Source: Streptococcus pacificus
GTDB taxonomy: Bacteria; Bacillota; Bacilli; Lactobacillales; Streptococcaceae
Length of the DNA: 64,000 bases
Reading direction: 5' to 3'
Assembly (NCBI RefSeq): GCF_016481305.1
Contig: NZ_JAENBO010000006.1
Coordinates: 1 to 64,000, forward strand
A program made the position numbers and the translations under genes. The number at the start of each line of letters is the position of its first letter. Positions within the stretch are counted from its first letter, which is position 1. Positions 45,871-57,435 of the stretch are shown here, in pieces. The notes under the pieces were generated by a model. That model did not search any database and had not been told where the DNA came from. It saw only the letters and a list, made by a program, of their open reading frames with translations.

Positions 45871-48708
45871 ATGCAAAATAAATTAATTATTCGTGGGGCA
45901 AGAGCTCACAACTTAAAAAATATCGACGTTGAAATTCCCAGAGACAAATTTGTCGTGGTGACTGGTCTTTCAGGTTCTGGTAAATCTAGTTTAGCCTTTG
46001 ATACTATCTATGCAGAAGGTCAAAGACGTTATGTTGAAAGTCTCTCCGCTTACGCTAGACAATTTTTAGGCAACATGGATAAACCAGATGTTGACGCCAT
46101 TGATGGTCTTAGTCCTGCTATTTCGATTGATCAAAAAACAACCAGTAAAAATCCAAGATCGACAGTAGGAACCGTCACAGAAATCAATGATTATTTAAGA
46201 CTTCTCTATGCTAGGGTAGGGACACCTTATTGTAAAAACGGGCATGGACCCATTAAGGCTTCTTCTGTTGAAGAGATTGTTGATAAGGTTTTAGCCTTGC
46301 CTGAAAGAACACGCATGCAGATATTAGCACCCATTGTTCGAGGGAAAAAAGGACAACACAAGTCAGTATTTACCCGCATTCAAAGAGATGGTTATGTGAG
46401 AGTTCGCGTTAATGGCGAGATTCATGATATTGATGATGTCCCCGAGTTATCAAAAAATAAAAAGCATTCTATTGAAGTCGTTGTCGATCGTTTGATTAAT
46501 AAAGACGGGATTAGAAGTCGTTTATTCGATTCGGTGGAGTCAGCTCTTCATTTTTCTGATGGGTATGTGATTATTGATACTATGGATGGAGAAGAGTTGC
46601 TCTTTTCAGAACATTATTCCTGTCCGATTTGTGGGTTTACAGTCCCAGAACTAGAGCCACGTCTCTTTTCGTTTAATGCCCCCTTTGGTTCTTGTTCAAC
46701 ATGTGATGGCTTAGGACATAAGTTAGTGGTTGATATGGATTTGGTGGTTCCAGATTCGCAAAAAACGTTAAGAGAAGGAGCAATCGCACCGTGGAATCCG
46801 ATCTCATCAAATTATTATCCACAAATGCTTGAACAGGCTATGACAAAGTTTGGTATTGACATGGATACCCCCTTTGAAGACTTATCAGACGAGGAGAAAG
46901 ATATCGTTTTAAATGGTTCAAAGGGACGTGAGTTTCACTTTCATTATGAAAACGATTTTGGTGGTGTGCGCGACATTGATATTGCTTTTGAAGGCATTTT
47001 AACCAATATTAACCGACGCTACCATGAAACAAATAGTGACTACACGAGAAATCAAATGCGTTCTTATATGAATGAATTGCCTTGTTCAGTCTGTCATGGG
47101 TATCGTTTAAATGACCAAGCCTTATCTGTCAGAGTTGGTGGCGAAAATGGTTATCATATTGGTGAACTGTCTGATTTATCGATTGAAAATCATCTGGCTA
47201 TCCTTCCAACCCTACACTTAGAAAATAATGAGGCCATGATTGCTAAGCCAATTCTCAAAGAAATTACTGATAGACTGACCTTTTTAAATAATGTGGGGCT
47301 TAACTATTTGACCTTATCACGTTCTGCTGGGACCTTATCTGGTGGCGAAAGTCAAAGAATTCGACTGGCAACGCAAATCGGTTCTAACCTCAGTGGTGTC
47401 TTATATGTTCTTGATGAGCCTTCCATTGGTCTTCATCAAAGAGATAACGATCGCTTGATTGACAGTCTGAAAAAAATGCGAGACTTAGGCAATACCTTAA
47501 TCGTGGTTGAACACGATGAAGATACGATGAGACAAGCTGATTGGCTAATTGATGTCGGACCAGGGGCCGGTGCATTTGGTGGCGAAATTGTTGCTTCTGG
47601 GACACCAAAACAAGTGGCCAAGAAGAAGAACTCAATTACAGGGCAATATTTGTCCGGTAAAAAGAAGATTCCAGTTCCTGAAAAACGCCGTTCAGGTAAC
47701 GGTCAATTTATCGAGGTCACTGGTGCCAGTGAAAATAATTTAAAAAATATCTCTGTCAGATTTCCTTTAGGTAAATTTATTGCAGTGACGGGTGTTTCAG
47801 GTTCTGGCAAGTCTACCTTGGTAAATAGCATTCTAAAAAAGGCTATCGCTCAAAAATTAAATCGAAATTCTGATAAACCCGGTAAATACAAAACCATTTC
47901 TGGTATTTCTCATATTGAGCGTTTAATTGATATCAACCAAAGCCCAATCGGTAGGACACCAAGATCAAATCCAGCAACTTATACGGGTGTTTTTGATGAT
48001 ATTAGAGAATTATTCGCAAAAACCAATGAGGCAAAAATAAGAGGCTATAAAAAGGGACGTTTCAGTTTCAATGTCAAAGGAGGAAGGTGTGAAGCCTGCT
48101 CTGGTGATGGGATTATTAAAATTGAGATGCACTTTCTTCCCGATATTTATGTTCCCTGTGAAGTTTGCCATGGCAAACGCTATAATAGTGAAACACTTGA
48201 TATTCACTACAAGGATAAAAACATAGCAGATGTGTTAGACATGACTGTTGATGATGCGGTAGATTTTTTTGCTAATATTCCTAAAATAGCCAGAAAAGTA
48301 AAGACCATTCAAGACGTTGGTTTGGGTTATATTACCCTAGGACAACCAGCGACAACTCTATCAGGTGGGGAAGCACAACGCATGAAGCTGGCTAGCGAAT
48401 TGCACAAGCGCTCAACCGGAAAGAGCTTTTACATTCTTGATGAGCCAACAACTGGTCTTCATACTGATGATATCGCAAGGCTTTTAAAAGTCTTAGAACA
48501 TTTTGTCGAAGAAGGCAATACTGTTTTGGTCATCGAACACAACCTTGATGTGATTAAAACAGCAGACCACATTATTGATTTAGGTCCAGAAGGTGGTGAA
48601 GGCGGAGGAACTGTGATTGCAACAGGAACGCCAGAGGAAATTGCTGCAGTCTCTGACTCTTATACAGGTCATTATTTGAAGGAGAAATTATATGGAAGAG
48701 AGAATTAA
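45871..48708 (+). CDS. uvrA: UvrA, nucleotide-excision repair ATPase
   Basis: A 945-residue DNA-damage sensor of the UvrABC excinuclease. It has two ABC modules with Walker [10 protein letters not shown] and GVSGSGKST. Zinc sites are [20 protein letters not shown] with CSTCDGLG, and CEACSGDG with CEVCHGKR. Signatures are [12 protein letters not shown] and [15 protein letters not shown] 45871 is chosen over 45853 since AAAGAGAG precedes it and the N-terminus matches other streptococcal UvrA. The last 17 bases overlap pepP, implying coupling. Confidence 0.96.
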   Translation: MQNKLIIRGARAHNLKNIDVEIPRDKFVVVTGLSGSGKSSLAFDTIYAEGQRRYVESLSAYARQFLGNMDKPDVDAIDGLSPAISIDQKTTSKNPRSTVGTVTEINDYLRLLYARVGTPYCKNGHGPIKASSVEEIVDKVLALPERTRMQILAPIVRGKKGQHKSVFTRIQRDGYVRVRVNGEIHDIDDVPELSKNKKHSIEVVVDRLINKDGIRSRLFDSVESALHFSDGYVIIDTMDGEELLFSEHYSCPICGFTVPELEPRLFSFNAPFGSCSTCDGLGHKLVVDMDLVVPDSQKTLREGAIAPWNPISSNYYPQMLEQAMTKFGIDMDTPFEDLSDEEKDIVLNGSKGREFHFHYENDFGGVRDIDIAFEGILTNINRRYHETNSDYTRNQMRSYMNELPCSVCHGYRLNDQALSVRVGGENGYHIGELSDLSIENHLAILPTLHLENNEAMIAKPILKEITDRLTFLNNVGLNYLTLSRSAGTLSGGESQRIRLATQIGSNLSGVLYVLDEPSIGLHQRDNDRLIDSLKKMRDLGNTLIVVEHDEDTMRQADWLIDVGPGAGAFGGEIVASGTPKQVAKKKNSITGQYLSGKKKIPVPEKRRSGNGQFIEVTGASENNLKNISVRFPLGKFIAVTGVSGSGKSTLVNSILKKAIAQKLNRNSDKPGKYKTISGISHIERLIDINQSPIGRTPRSNPATYTGVFDDIRELFAKTNEAKIRGYKKGRFSFNVKGGRCEACSGDGIIKIEMHFLPDIYVPCEVCHGKRYNSETLDIHYKDKNIADVLDMTVDDAVDFFANIPKIARKVKTIQDVGLGYITLGQPATTLSGGEAQRMKLASELHKRSTGKSFYILDEPTTGLHTDDIARLLKVLEHFVEEGNTVLVIEHNLDVIKTADHIIDLGPEGGEGGGTVIATGTPEEIAAVSDSYTGHYLKEKLYGREN

Positions 48709-49750
48709 AAAACTTGAAGCAAAATTAGCACAAGCTAACATCGATGCTATTCTTGTGACTGGTCAAAAAAACATCTACTATCTAACAGGATTTTGGGGAT
48801 CAGCAGGAACCGTTTTTATCAGTCAAAACCATCGCCTCTTTTTGACGGATGCTAGGTATTCTTTGATTGCCAAGCAAACGATCAAAGGCTTTGAAATTAT
48901 TGAAACGCGATCAGCACTAACAGAAATCGTAAAAGTGATTGAAGGAAGTAAAATTAAGCAAATTGGCTTTGACAACCAAGTTTCTTTTGCTTTTTACCAA
49001 ACTCTTAAAGAGCTTTTTTCAGCCTATGACTTACAACCATTAGGCAATTTCATCGAAGAATTACGCATTATCAAGGACGCCAGTGAGATTGCTTTGATTA
49101 GACAAGCCTGTCAGATTTCTGACCAAGCCTTTATCGATGCACTGGATTTTATTAAACCAGGGAAAACAGAACTTGAAGTTGCTAATTTTCTTGATTTTCG
49201 CATGCGTGAATTAGGTGCTTCTGGGGTATCTTTTGAAACCATTGCCGCTTCAGGCTATCGTTCCTCTATGCCACATGGCGTTGCGAGTCAAAAAGTCATT
49301 GAAACAGGAGAAACCTTAACCCTTGACTTTGGCTGTATCTACAACCATTATGTTAGCGATATGACAAGAACTATCCATATTGGTCAAGTGAGTGATGAAG
49401 AGCGTGCCATTTATGATGTGGTGCTTCAAAGCAATCAACAATTGATTGAAAAAGTCAAGGCTGGTCTTAGCTATCAGGATTATGATGGTCTTGCTAGAGA
49501 GGTGATTACCAAAGCAGGTTATGGCCCTCATTTCACCCATGGTATCGGTCATGGTATGGGCTTAGATGTACATGAATTGCCATTTTTTGGTAAAAGTGAT
49601 AAGACACTAGAAGCTGGGCTGGTCATTACTGATGAGCCAGGTATATACCTTGAAGGCAAATACGGGGTTCGTATTGAAGATGATTTGTTGATTACAGAAA
49701 AAGGATGTGAAGTGCTAACCAAGGCTCCCAAAGAATTAATTGTTTTGTAG
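48692..49750 (+). CDS. pepP: Xaa-Pro aminopeptidase (M24 family)
   Basis: A 352-residue cytoplasmic metallopeptidase removing an N-terminal residue before proline. It has an N-terminal creatinase-like domain (1-125) and a pita-bread catalytic domain with metal ligands in [29 protein letters not shown] and [15 protein letters not shown] precedes an ATG inside the end of uvrA. The dCMP deaminase gene follows after 8 bases. PepQ is the alternative, but the length and N-domain fit PepP/YqhT better. Confidence 0.9.
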   Translation: MEERIKKLEAKLAQANIDAILVTGQKNIYYLTGFWGSAGTVFISQNHRLFLTDARYSLIAKQTIKGFEIIETRSALTEIVKVIEGSKIKQIGFDNQVSFAFYQTLKELFSAYDLQPLGNFIEELRIIKDASEIALIRQACQISDQAFIDALDFIKPGKTELEVANFLDFRMRELGASGVSFETIAASGYRSSMPHGVASQKVIETGETLTLDFGCIYNHYVSDMTRTIHIGQVSDEERAIYDVVLQSNQQLIEKVKAGLSYQDYDGLAREVITKAGYGPHFTHGIGHGMGLDVHELPFFGKSDKTLEAGLVITDEPGIYLEGKYGVRIEDDLLITEKGCEVLTKAPKELIVL

Positions 49751-49758
49751 GAGGAAAC

Positions 49759-50229
49759 ATGATGGCAGAAAAACGTTTAACCTGGCAGGATTATTTTATG
49801 GCTAATGCCGAACTCATCTCAAAACGCTCTACCTGTGATAGAGCCTATGTTGGTGCAGTTTTGGTGAAAAACAATCGGATTATCGCAACAGGTTATAATG
49901 GTGGTGTCTCTGAGACGTCAAATTGTAGTGAAGTCGGTCATCAAATGGAAGATGGCCACTGTATTAGAACTGTTCACGCTGAAATGAATGCCTTGATTCA
50001 GTGTGCAAAAGAAGGAATTTCAACTAACAATACTGAAATTTATGTCACTCATTTTCCTTGTATCAATTGCACAAAGGCTCTTCTCCAAGCTGGTGTTAAA
50101 AAAATCACCTATAAAACGCCCTACAATCCTCATGCCTTTGCTAAAGAGTTGATGGCTCAAAAAGGTGTGCAGTATGTTGAACATGGTGTTCCTAAATTAA
50201 CTTTGGGGGATGAAACCAACGAAAAATAA
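49759..50229 (+). CDS. Deoxycytidylate (dCMP) deaminase
   Basis: A 156-residue zinc deaminase converting dCMP to dUMP for thymidylate synthesis. Zinc and catalytic residues are in [10 protein letters not shown] (His, catalytic Glu) and [11 protein letters not shown] (two Cys). Homologous to B. subtilis ComEB, which sits in the comE operon, but no comE genes are here. AGGAGG precedes two tandem ATG codons (49759 and 49762); either could be used. Confidence 0.92.
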   Translation: MMAEKRLTWQDYFMANAELISKRSTCDRAYVGAVLVKNNRIIATGYNGGVSETSNCSEVGHQMEDGHCIRTVHAEMNALIQCAKEGISTNNTEIYVTHFPCINCTKALLQAGVKKITYKTPYNPHAFAKELMAQKGVQYVEHGVPKLTLGDETNEK

Positions 50230-50280
50230 GTAAAATCATCATGATAAAATCTTGTATCACAGAAATATTGCCATAAAAAT

Positions 50281-50309
50281 TTGAGACAATGGCTATTTTA
50301 TGATAAAAT
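50281..50309 (+). promoter_or_regulatory. efp promoter
   Basis: TTGAGA (50281-50286), 17-base spacer, TAAAAT (50304-50309). Confidence 0.7.
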
Positions 50310-50343
50310 GAGATGATAAATATAATTAATAAGAGGTAAAAAA

Positions 50344-50904
50344 ATGATTGAAGCAAGTAAGCTTAAAGCAGGAATGACATTTGAAACAGCTGATGGCAAA
50401 TTGATTAAAGTATTAGAAGCTAGTCATCACAAACCAGGTAAGGGAAATACTATCATGCGTATGAAGTTGCGTGATGTAAGATCTGGCTCTACTTTTGACA
50501 CTAGCTATCGCCCAGAAGAAAAATTTGAGCAAGCTATTATCGAAACACATCCAGCTCAATACCTATATCAAATGGATGGGACAGCTTACTTTATGGATAC
50601 AGATAGTTATGACCAATATGAAATCCCAGTAGCTAACATTGAAGAAGAATTGAAATATATTCTTGAAAATGCTGAGGTGAAAATTCAATTTTACGGGACA
50701 GAAGTGATTGGTGTGACAGTTCCAACAACTGTTATTTTAACCGTTACTGAAACACAACCATCAATTAAAGGTGCAACTGTTACTGGTTCAGGAAAACCTG
50801 CAACATTAGAGACAGGTTTAGTGGTTAACGTTCCTGACTTTATTGAAGTTGGTCAAAAATTAATTATTAATACTGCCGAAGGGTCATATGTATCTCGCGC
50901 TTAA
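50344..50904 (+). CDS. efp: Translation elongation factor P
   Basis: A 186-residue three-domain factor that relieves ribosome stalling at polyproline. The tRNA-facing loop reads HHKPGKGN, with Lys33 at the tip, so this is the Lys-type EF-P (not the Arg/EarP type). C-terminal signature region is [26 protein letters not shown] precedes the ATG. It is followed at 46 bases by an Asp23-like gene and nusB, a common Gram-positive order. Confidence 0.96.
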   Translation: MIEASKLKAGMTFETADGKLIKVLEASHHKPGKGNTIMRMKLRDVRSGSTFDTSYRPEEKFEQAIIETHPAQYLYQMDGTAYFMDTDSYDQYEIPVANIEEELKYILENAEVKIQFYGTEVIGVTVPTTVILTVTETQPSIKGATVTGSGKPATLETGLVVNVPDFIEVGQKLIINTAEGSYVSRA

Positions 50905-50949
50905 TCATTTAAGCAAAGAGACGTGATAGATATTTGAAAGGACAAAACT

Positions 50950-51339
50950 ATGACAAATGAATCATTTGGAGAAATCGTTATTTCTCCGCGCGTGCTGGAA
51001 GTAATTACAGGTATTGCTGCCACAAAAGTTGACGGTGTTCATTCCCTTCACAATAAAAAAGTAGCTGACACTTTTAATAAAGCACATAGAGGGCGTGGCG
51101 TCTACCTTAAAACAGAAGAAAATGGTGATGTGATTGCTGATCTTTTTGTCTATCTACAATATGGTGTTAATGCACCATCAGTATCCATGGCTATTCAAAA
51201 AGCTGTGAAAGATGCAATCTATGATATGGCAGAAATTACAATTTCTCAAGTCAATGTCCACATTGTTGGTATTGTTCCAGAAAAAGCACCAAAACCAGAT
51301 ATGAAGTCCTTGTTTGATGAGGATTTTCTAGATGACTAA
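50950..51339 (+). CDS. Asp23/Gls24-family protein (YqhY-like)
   Basis: A 129-residue small cytosolic protein with the Asp23 fold ([25 protein letters not shown] near the start, then VYLQYG). YqhY-type members next to nusB and accB-like genes are linked to lipid or envelope homeostasis; the precise function is open. GAAAGGAC precedes the ATG. It overlaps nusB by 8 bases, so the two are translationally coupled. Confidence 0.88.
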   Translation: MTNESFGEIVISPRVLEVITGIAATKVDGVHSLHNKKVADTFNKAHRGRGVYLKTEENGDVIADLFVYLQYGVNAPSVSMAIQKAVKDAIYDMAEITISQVNVHIVGIVPEKAPKPDMKSLFDEDFLDD

Positions 51340-51769
51340 TAGTATTAAAGATTCTAGAAGAGACTTGAGAGAACGTGCCTTCCAAGCGCTCTTTAGCTTG
51401 GAGTACGGTGACAATATAGAAGACGCTATTTCTTTTATTTATACCTATGATGAAAATGATAGTGAAATTGTTCAACAAAATGTCATTCCAGAATATCTTA
51501 CAACTCTAGTCAAAGGAGTAGTTGATACCCAATCACAACTTGATCAGCTGATTGCAGAAAAATTAAAAGCAGGTTGGAGTCTTTCAAGATTGACTAAAAC
51601 CGATAAGATTATCTTGCGTTTGGGCTTGTATGAAATTCGTTTTTTTGAGGACACTCCTGACAGAGTTGCCATTAACGAAGCTATTGAACTGGCTAAAAAA
51701 TATTCTGATGTCACATCAAGTAAATTTATCAATGGGCTTTTAAGCCAATTTATTACAGAAAAGAAATAA
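51332..51769 (+). CDS. nusB: Transcription antitermination factor NusB
   Basis: A 145-residue all-helical RNA-binding protein acting with NusE (S10) on rRNA antitermination. The family start [16 protein letters not shown] and the late [19 protein letters not shown] followed by FINGLL are clear. It starts inside the Asp23-like gene after GATGAGG. A terminator follows at once. Confidence 0.94.
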   Translation: MTNSIKDSRRDLRERAFQALFSLEYGDNIEDAISFIYTYDENDSEIVQQNVIPEYLTTLVKGVVDTQSQLDQLIAEKLKAGWSLSRLTKTDKIILRLGLYEIRFFEDTPDRVAINEAIELAKKYSDVTSSKFINGLLSQFITEKK

Positions 51770-51801
51770 AAAGTTAATACTTAAAAGTATTAGCTTTTTT
51801 C
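51769..51801 (+). terminator. efp-asp23-nusB terminator
   Basis: AAAGTTAATACTT pairs with AAGTATTAGCTTT (one G-U pair), followed by TTTT. Confidence 0.85.
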
Positions 51802-51855
51802 TTCTGAAAACTTGAAAAAATACTACAGTCTCTTCTTTAGCTTTTTGTGAATTTG

Positions 51856-51864
51856 TGTTAAAAT
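51856..51864 (+). promoter_or_regulatory. manA extended -10 promoter
   Basis: TGT-TAAAAT (51856-51864) with a weak -35, 28 bases before the manA ATG. Confidence 0.5.
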
Positions 51865-51892
51865 CATAAAAAAAGAGAAAGAAGGAAACGCT

Positions 51893-52849
51893 ATGGCAGA
51901 ACCATTATTTTTAGAATCCGTCATGCAAGAAAAAATATGGGGTGGTTCAAAATTAAGAGATATTTTTGGCTATGATATCCCTAGTGAGCAAACAGGAGAA
52001 TATTGGGCTATTTCCGCCCATCCCAACGGGGTTTCAGTGGTGAAAAATGGGCATTATGCAGGTCAAAAACTCGACCAACTATATCAAAATGAACCCAACT
52101 TATTTGGGAACCCTAAAAGTCCTGTTTTTCCTTTACTAACTAAAATTCTTGATGCCAATGATTGGTTAAGTGTTCAGGTGCATCCGGATAATGATTATGG
52201 TATGGCTCATGAAGGTGAGTTGGGGAAAACCGAGTGTTGGTATATTATTTCAGCTGATGAGGGCTCTGAAATTATTTATGGTCACAATGCCAAGAGTAAA
52301 GAAGAACTGGCACAAATGATTGCAGAGAAAAAATGGGATGATTTGTTGACTAAAAGACCCGTTAAAGCAGGTGATTTTTTCCATGTTCCAAGTGGTACCA
52401 TGCATGCGATTGGTAAAGGGATCATGATCTTGGAAACGCAACAATCAAGTGATACAACTTATCGCGTTTATGATTTTGATCGTAAAGATGCAAACGGACA
52501 AAAACGTGACCTCCATCTACAAAAATCCATTGACGTGTTAACGATTGGAGAACCTAAAAACAGCCATCCGATCACTTTAAAGGCTGACCAATTAATAGCA
52601 ACACTCTTAGTCAATGATGACTTTTTTGCTGTCTATAAGTGGGAAATTGATGGGACAACGACCTTTAAGCAGGTAGCGCCTTATTATTTGATTAGTGTAT
52701 TGTCTGGAACTGGATCTTTAACGATTGATGGTGTGGTTTATCCTATCAAAAAAGGCGACCACTTTATTCTACCTAATCCAGTTAAAGAATGGGAAATCAG
52801 TGGGCAAGACTTAGAAATCATTGCTAGTTATAGCAATGAAGAGGAATAA
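51893..52849 (+). CDS. manA: Mannose-6-phosphate isomerase, class I
   Basis: A 318-residue zinc-dependent cupin enzyme interconverting mannose-6-P and fructose-6-P, used when mannose enters by the PTS. Zinc ligands lie in LSVQVHPDNDYGMAHEGE and VPSGTMHAIGKGI. The C-terminal domain is a second cupin-like barrel. GAAGGAAAC lies before the ATG. It is followed 4 bases later by a small orphan gene. Confidence 0.94.
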   Translation: MAEPLFLESVMQEKIWGGSKLRDIFGYDIPSEQTGEYWAISAHPNGVSVVKNGHYAGQKLDQLYQNEPNLFGNPKSPVFPLLTKILDANDWLSVQVHPDNDYGMAHEGELGKTECWYIISADEGSEIIYGHNAKSKEELAQMIAEKKWDDLLTKRPVKAGDFFHVPSGTMHAIGKGIMILETQQSSDTTYRVYDFDRKDANGQKRDLHLQKSIDVLTIGEPKNSHPITLKADQLIATLLVNDDFFAVYKWEIDGTTTFKQVAPYYLISVLSGTGSLTIDGVVYPIKKGDHFILPNPVKEWEISGQDLEIIASYSNEEE

Positions 52850-52853
52850 ATCA

Positions 52854-53177
52854 ATGAACAAACTTGATGCCTTATTAAACTATTGTGATGGAGAACGCCA
52901 CTACAATGATGGCAAATATTATCGTTTAAAATCTCACGATGATAATACTTATAGTTTGACCATTTCTGTTCCAGGATTTTGTGGTGAGAGTACCCCTCAC
53001 CCCATGCTTAAATTCAACTATGACGGATCAACAGTAGATTTCATTTCTTATGTAGACTATGAAACTAACCCAATTAAATCTTTCTTTTTTAATAAGGAAA
53101 ATGAAACATTTTTTAAAAAAGAATTCGAACGTTTAGTTGATGATTTTTATACTTTTTACTCTAATAAAATTAATTAA
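52854..53177 (+). CDS. Small hypothetical protein between manA and secA
   Basis: A 107-residue acidic cytosolic protein that I do not recognise. It is rich in Tyr, Phe, Asn and Asp, has two Cys (positions 10 and 41) that are too far apart for an obvious zinc site, and no signal peptide or membrane segment. The start is ATG 52854, with AAGAGGAA upstream inside the end of manA, so it is translated from the manA mRNA; ATG 52836 is also in frame. A strong terminator follows. The predicted alpha/beta pattern (FYTFYSNKIN at the end) gives no functional hint. Confidence 0.7.
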   Translation: MNKLDALLNYCDGERHYNDGKYYRLKSHDDNTYSLTISVPGFCGESTPHPMLKFNYDGSTVDFISYVDYETNPIKSFFFNKENETFFKKEFERLVDDFYTFYSNKIN

Positions 53178-53207
53178 AAAACGAAGTTCTAATGACTTCG
53201 TTTTTTT
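53176..53207 (+). terminator. manA operon terminator
   Basis: AAAAAACGAAGT (53176-53187) pairs with ACTTCGTTTTTT (53195-53206). Confidence 0.92.
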
Positions 53208-53264
53208 AATGTCATCTTTAGTATTTCCCTGAATTAAAATAAGTCTGTTCATCACCTTGAATTC

Positions 53265-53293
53265 TTGAAATAGAGCGATTAATATGATAAAAT
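53265..53293 (+). promoter_or_regulatory. secA promoter
   Basis: TTGAAA (53265-53270), 17-base spacer, TAAAAT (53288-53293). Confidence 0.7.
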
Positions 53294-53323
53294 AAACCGA
53301 TAAGTGTATCGAAAGGAAAGATA

Positions 53324-55861
53324 ATGGCAAATATTATACGTAAAATCATTGAAAATGATAACGGTGAATTAAAAAAATTAGATAAGCTAGCAAAAAAAGT
53401 TGAAAACTATGAAAACGAAATGGCTGCTTTGCCAGATGAAGCATTAAAAGCTAAAACAGAAGAATTTAAAGAACGCTACCAAAAAGGAGAAACACTGGAT
53501 GATTTACTTCCAGAAGCCTTTGCGGTTGTTCGTGAAGCAGCAAAACGCGTTTTAGGTCTATTTCCATATCATGTGCAAATCATGGGTGGTATTGTGCTAC
53601 ATCATGGTGATGTGGCTGAGATGAGAACCGGAGAAGGTAAAACTTTGACAGCTACAATGCCTGTTTACTTGAATGCTCTTTCAGGAGAAGGTGTTCACGT
53701 TGTAACAGTTAATGAGTACCTTTCTACTCGTGATGCGACTGAGATGGGTGAACTTTATAGCTGGTTAGGGCTATCAGTTGGTATTAACTTAGCGGCTAAA
53801 TCACCCGCTGAGAAACGTGAAGCTTATCTTTGTGATATTACCTACTCAACCAACTCAGAGTTTGGTTTTGATTATCTAAGAGATAATATGGTTGTTCGTA
53901 AAGAAGCTATGGTTCAACGTCCGCTAAATTATGCGTTGGTTGATGAGGTTGACTCAGTTTTAATTGATGAAGCGAGAACACCACTTATTATTTCAGGTGC
54001 TGAGAGTTCTGAAACTAATAAATTATACGATTGGACTGATCGTTTTGTTAAAACTTTAACTGAGGATGACTACATTATTGATGTACCGACAAAAACCATT
54101 GGTTTGTCTGACTCAGGAATTGACAAGGCTGAAGAATACTTTAAGTTAGAGAATCTTTATAATATTGAAAACGTTGCATTGACTCACTTTTTAGACAATG
54201 CACTTCGAGCTAACTTCATCATGACACTTGATATTGATTATGTGGTTAGTGAGAAAGAAGAAATTCTTATTGTTGACCAATTTACTGGTCGTACCATGGA
54301 AGGTCGTCGTTTCTCAGATGGTTTACACCAAGCTATTGAAGCTAAAGAAGGTGTGCCAATCCAAGATGAATCAAAAACTAGTGCCTCAATTACTTACCAA
54401 AACTTCTTCCGTATGTATAGAAAATTGGCTGGTATGACTGGTACTGGTAAGACTGAAGAAGATGAATTCCGTGAAATCTACAACATGCGCGTTATTCCTA
54501 TTCCAACCAATCGTCCAATTGCTCGTATTGACCATTCTGACCTACTTTATCCAACACTAAATTCTAAATTTAGAGCGGTTGTTGCTGATGTTAAACAACG
54601 TTATGAAAATGAGCAACCTGTTCTTGTTGGTACAGTTGCTGTTGAAACAAGTGATTTGCTTTCGAAAATGCTTGTTGAAGCTGGCGTTCCTCATGAAGTG
54701 TTAAATGCCAAAAACCATGCTAAAGAAGCACAAATTATCATGAATGCTGGACAAAGAGGAGCAGTAACAATTGCTACCAACATGGCTGGTCGTGGTACCG
54801 ACATTAAGCTTGGCGATGGTGTTAGAGAACGTGGTGGTCTTTGTGTTATTGGTACCGAGCGTCATGAAAGTCGTCGTATTGATAATCAGTTACGTGGACG
54901 TTCCGGACGTCAAGGAGATCCAGGGGAATCACAATTTTATCTGTCTCTAGAAGATGATTTAATGCGTCGTTTCGGTTCTGAAAGAATCAAGGCCTTCTTT
55001 GAGCGAATGAATCTTGATGAAGAGGATACAGTGATTAAATCACGAATGTTGACTAATCAAGTTGAATCAGCTCAAAAACGTGTGGAAGGAAACAACTACG
55101 ATACTCGTAAACAAGTCTTACAATACGATGATGTTATGCGTGAACAAAGAGAAATTATTTATGCGCAACGCTATGATGTCATAACAGCTAATCGTGATCT
55201 TGGTCCAGAAATCAAGGCAATGATTAAGCGTACGATTGATCGAACTGTCGATGGACATAGTCGCAGTGATAGAAAACAAGCTTTAGAAGCTATCTTAACC
55301 TTTGCACAAACAAATCTTCTGCCTGAGGATTCTATTACCATGGCAGATATTGAAAACCTAAGTGACTCTGATATTAAGAAAGAGTTATACGAGAGAGCTG
55401 AAAAAGTATACGAACAACAAATTTCAAAATTGCATGATGAAGAGGCAGTGATTGAATTCCAAAAAGTATTGTTATTGATGGTTGTTGATAACAAATGGAC
55501 AGATCATATTGATGCTTTAGATCAACTTCGTAGTGCTGTTGGCTTGAGAGGCTATGCTCAAAACAATCCAATTGTTGAGTACCAATCAGAAGGATTTAAA
55601 ATGTTTAAAGAAATGATTGGTGCGATTGAATTTGATGTGACTAGAACAATGATGAAAGCACAAATTCACGAACAAGAGCGTGAAAAAGCACCAATTCAAG
55701 CACGTACAACTGCTGTGGCTAATATTGCAGCCAAAACTTCAGAATCAGAAGTGAAAGAAGACCTTTCTCAATATGATTTTTCTAATGTTGGTCGAAATGA
55801 TAAATGTCCTTGCGGTTCAGGCAAAAAATTTAAAAATTGTCATGGACGTCAAAAAGTATAA
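53324..55861 (+). CDS. secA: SecA, preprotein translocase ATPase
   Basis: An 845-residue motor pushing secretory proteins through SecYEG. NBD1 has Walker [11 protein letters not shown] and Walker [17 protein letters not shown]; the linker between the two motor parts contains [15 protein letters not shown]2 includes [12 protein letters not shown]. The C-terminal zinc-binding tail [13 protein letters not shown] contacts SecB-like partners or phospholipid. GAAAGGA precedes the ATG. This is the canonical SecA1; no SecA2 cluster is in the window. Confidence 0.97.
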   Translation: MANIIRKIIENDNGELKKLDKLAKKVENYENEMAALPDEALKAKTEEFKERYQKGETLDDLLPEAFAVVREAAKRVLGLFPYHVQIMGGIVLHHGDVAEMRTGEGKTLTATMPVYLNALSGEGVHVVTVNEYLSTRDATEMGELYSWLGLSVGINLAAKSPAEKREAYLCDITYSTNSEFGFDYLRDNMVVRKEAMVQRPLNYALVDEVDSVLIDEARTPLIISGAESSETNKLYDWTDRFVKTLTEDDYIIDVPTKTIGLSDSGIDKAEEYFKLENLYNIENVALTHFLDNALRANFIMTLDIDYVVSEKEEILIVDQFTGRTMEGRRFSDGLHQAIEAKEGVPIQDESKTSASITYQNFFRMYRKLAGMTGTGKTEEDEFREIYNMRVIPIPTNRPIARIDHSDLLYPTLNSKFRAVVADVKQRYENEQPVLVGTVAVETSDLLSKMLVEAGVPHEVLNAKNHAKEAQIIMNAGQRGAVTIATNMAGRGTDIKLGDGVRERGGLCVIGTERHESRRIDNQLRGRSGRQGDPGESQFYLSLEDDLMRRFGSERIKAFFERMNLDEEDTVIKSRMLTNQVESAQKRVEGNNYDTRKQVLQYDDVMREQREIIYAQRYDVITANRDLGPEIKAMIKRTIDRTVDGHSRSDRKQALEAILTFAQTNLLPEDSITMADIENLSDSDIKKELYERAEKVYEQQISKLHDEEAVIEFQKVLLLMVVDNKWTDHIDALDQLRSAVGLRGYAQNNPIVEYQSEGFKMFKEMIGAIEFDVTRTMMKAQIHEQEREKAPIQARTTAVANIAAKTSESEVKEDLSQYDFSNVGRNDKCPCGSGKKFKNCHGRQKV

Positions 55862-55890
55862 TACTTACTTTGGTAATAATACATAAAAAA

Positions 55891-55945
55891 GATGAGAAAG
55901 ATTCGCAACCCATCATTACTGATAGGTGCGACTCTTTTTCATTAA
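55891..55945 (+). terminator. secA terminator (long hairpin)
   Basis: A 17-base arm at 55891-55907 pairs with 55926-55942 (one G-U, two mismatches), with a T-rich 3' arm ending CTTTTTCATT. Unusually long for this window. Confidence 0.65.
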
Positions 55946-56016
55946 ATTTGTTATCTGACATTAAAAGAGGCTTTAACTAAGTTAGTAAAAATCTATTAAT
56001 GTTTGGGAGAAAAAAG

Positions 56017-57048
56017 ATGGGAATCCGCCAAAAAAGTGGCAAAATAGATATTAAAGAGATAAAAGCAACAACAACATTAACAGGTGAGTTTTTAAGAAAA
56101 AAACAAGCAAGAGACAAAGAATTAGCTAATATTATTCAAGGCAAAGATAAGCGTCTTTTGCTACTTATTGGTCCTTGTTCTTCAGATAATGAAGAGGCTG
56201 TTTTAGAGTATGCTAATCGTCTGGCAAAACTACAAGAAGCAGTTAAAGACAAGCTTTTTGTAGTGATGCGCGTCTACACGGCAAAACCAAGAACAAATGG
56301 CACTGGTTATAAAGGTTTGGTTCACCAACCAAATACCCAAGACCTACCCGATTTGATTAATGGGATTAAAATGGTTAGAAAATTACATTACCGGGTTATC
56401 ACTGAAACAGGACTAACCACAGCAGATGAAATGGTTTATACGTCAAATTATCAATTGATTGATGATTTGGTCTCATACCATGCTGTTGGTGCTAGATCAG
56501 TTGAAGATCAAGAGCACCGATTCCTAGCTTCAGGCATTGATGCACCTGTGGGAATGAAAAATCCAACTTCTGGCAATCTTAATGTGATGTTTAATGGCGT
56601 TTATGCTGCCCAAATTAAGCAAAATTTTATCTATCATAATGCAGAAGTGGAGACAGATGGAAATCCTTTTGCCCATGTCATTTTAAGGGGTGCCATGAAT
56701 GAGAACGGGCAACACACACCAAATTATTACTACGACTGTTTATTAAAGGTGATTGCACATTATGAGGACATGCATTTAGCTAATCCCTTTGTCATCGTTG
56801 ATACCAACCATGATAATTCTGGAAAAGATTACCTTGAGCAAATTAGAATTGTTCGTCAAACCCTGATAAATCGTGATTGGAATGCTAAGATTAAGCAATA
56901 TGTCAGAGGATTTATGATTGAGTCTTATTTAGAAGACGGTAGGCAAGATAAGCCTGAAATATTTGGAAAATCTATCACAGATCCTTGCTTAGGTTGGGAA
57001 AAAACTGAGTCACTCATCAAAGAAATATACCAAACTTTAGATGATTAA
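56017..57048 (+). CDS. aroF: 3-deoxy-7-phosphoheptulonate (DAHP) synthase
   Basis: A 343-residue class I (AroAI-alpha) enzyme joining phosphoenolpyruvate and erythrose-4-P, the entry to aromatic amino acid synthesis. Motifs are LLLIGPCSSDN, VMRVYTAKPRTNGTGYKG, GARSVEDQEHR and MKNPTSGNLNVM. The ATG at 56017 has GGGAGA 9 bases upstream, better than the in-frame ATG at 55999. The isozyme letter (F, G or H) cannot be settled by eye. It lies in the conserved secA-aroF-acpS-alr-recG row. Confidence 0.9.
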   Translation: MGIRQKSGKIDIKEIKATTTLTGEFLRKKQARDKELANIIQGKDKRLLLLIGPCSSDNEEAVLEYANRLAKLQEAVKDKLFVVMRVYTAKPRTNGTGYKGLVHQPNTQDLPDLINGIKMVRKLHYRVITETGLTTADEMVYTSNYQLIDDLVSYHAVGARSVEDQEHRFLASGIDAPVGMKNPTSGNLNVMFNGVYAAQIKQNFIYHNAEVETDGNPFAHVILRGAMNENGQHTPNYYYDCLLKVIAHYEDMHLANPFVIVDTNHDNSGKDYLEQIRIVRQTLINRDWNAKIKQYVRGFMIESYLEDGRQDKPEIFGKSITDPCLGWEKTESLIKEIYQTLDD

Positions 57049-57083
57049 TCTCTCTAGTTATGGTTAGAATGTAGAAGGTTACT

Positions 57084-57434
57084 ATGATTATAGGACACGG
57101 CATTGATTTACAAGATGTCACGGCCATTCAAAAAGTGTACGAAAAAAATAATTCTTTTTTAAAGCGTGTACTAACTAGCCAAGAAGAAGCCGTTTTTCAC
57201 CAATTGAAAGGAAAACGACAAATGGAATATTTAGCAGGACGTTGGGCTGCAAAAGAAGCTTTTGCTAAAGCTTTAGGAACTGGTATTGGTAAGGTGACTT
57301 TTCAAGATATTGAAGTACTAAATAATGCTAAAGGAGCGCCTTACCTCTCAAAATCTCCTTTTGCAGGTAGAAGTTTTGTTAGTATTTCCCATAGCGGTCA
57401 GTTTGTTCAAGCAAGTGTGATTTTGGAGGATTAA
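57084..57434 (+). CDS. acpS: Holo-[acyl-carrier-protein] synthase
   Basis: A 116-residue enzyme that transfers 4'-phosphopantetheine from CoA to acyl carrier protein. The Mg-binding Asp is in GIDLQDV (residues 5-11) and the second motif is [27 protein letters not shown] precedes the ATG. It is 1 base from alr, so the two are coupled. Confidence 0.94.
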   Translation: MIIGHGIDLQDVTAIQKVYEKNNSFLKRVLTSQEEAVFHQLKGKRQMEYLAGRWAAKEAFAKALGTGIGKVTFQDIEVLNNAKGAPYLSKSPFAGRSFVSISHSGQFVQASVILED

Positions 57435-57435
57435 A

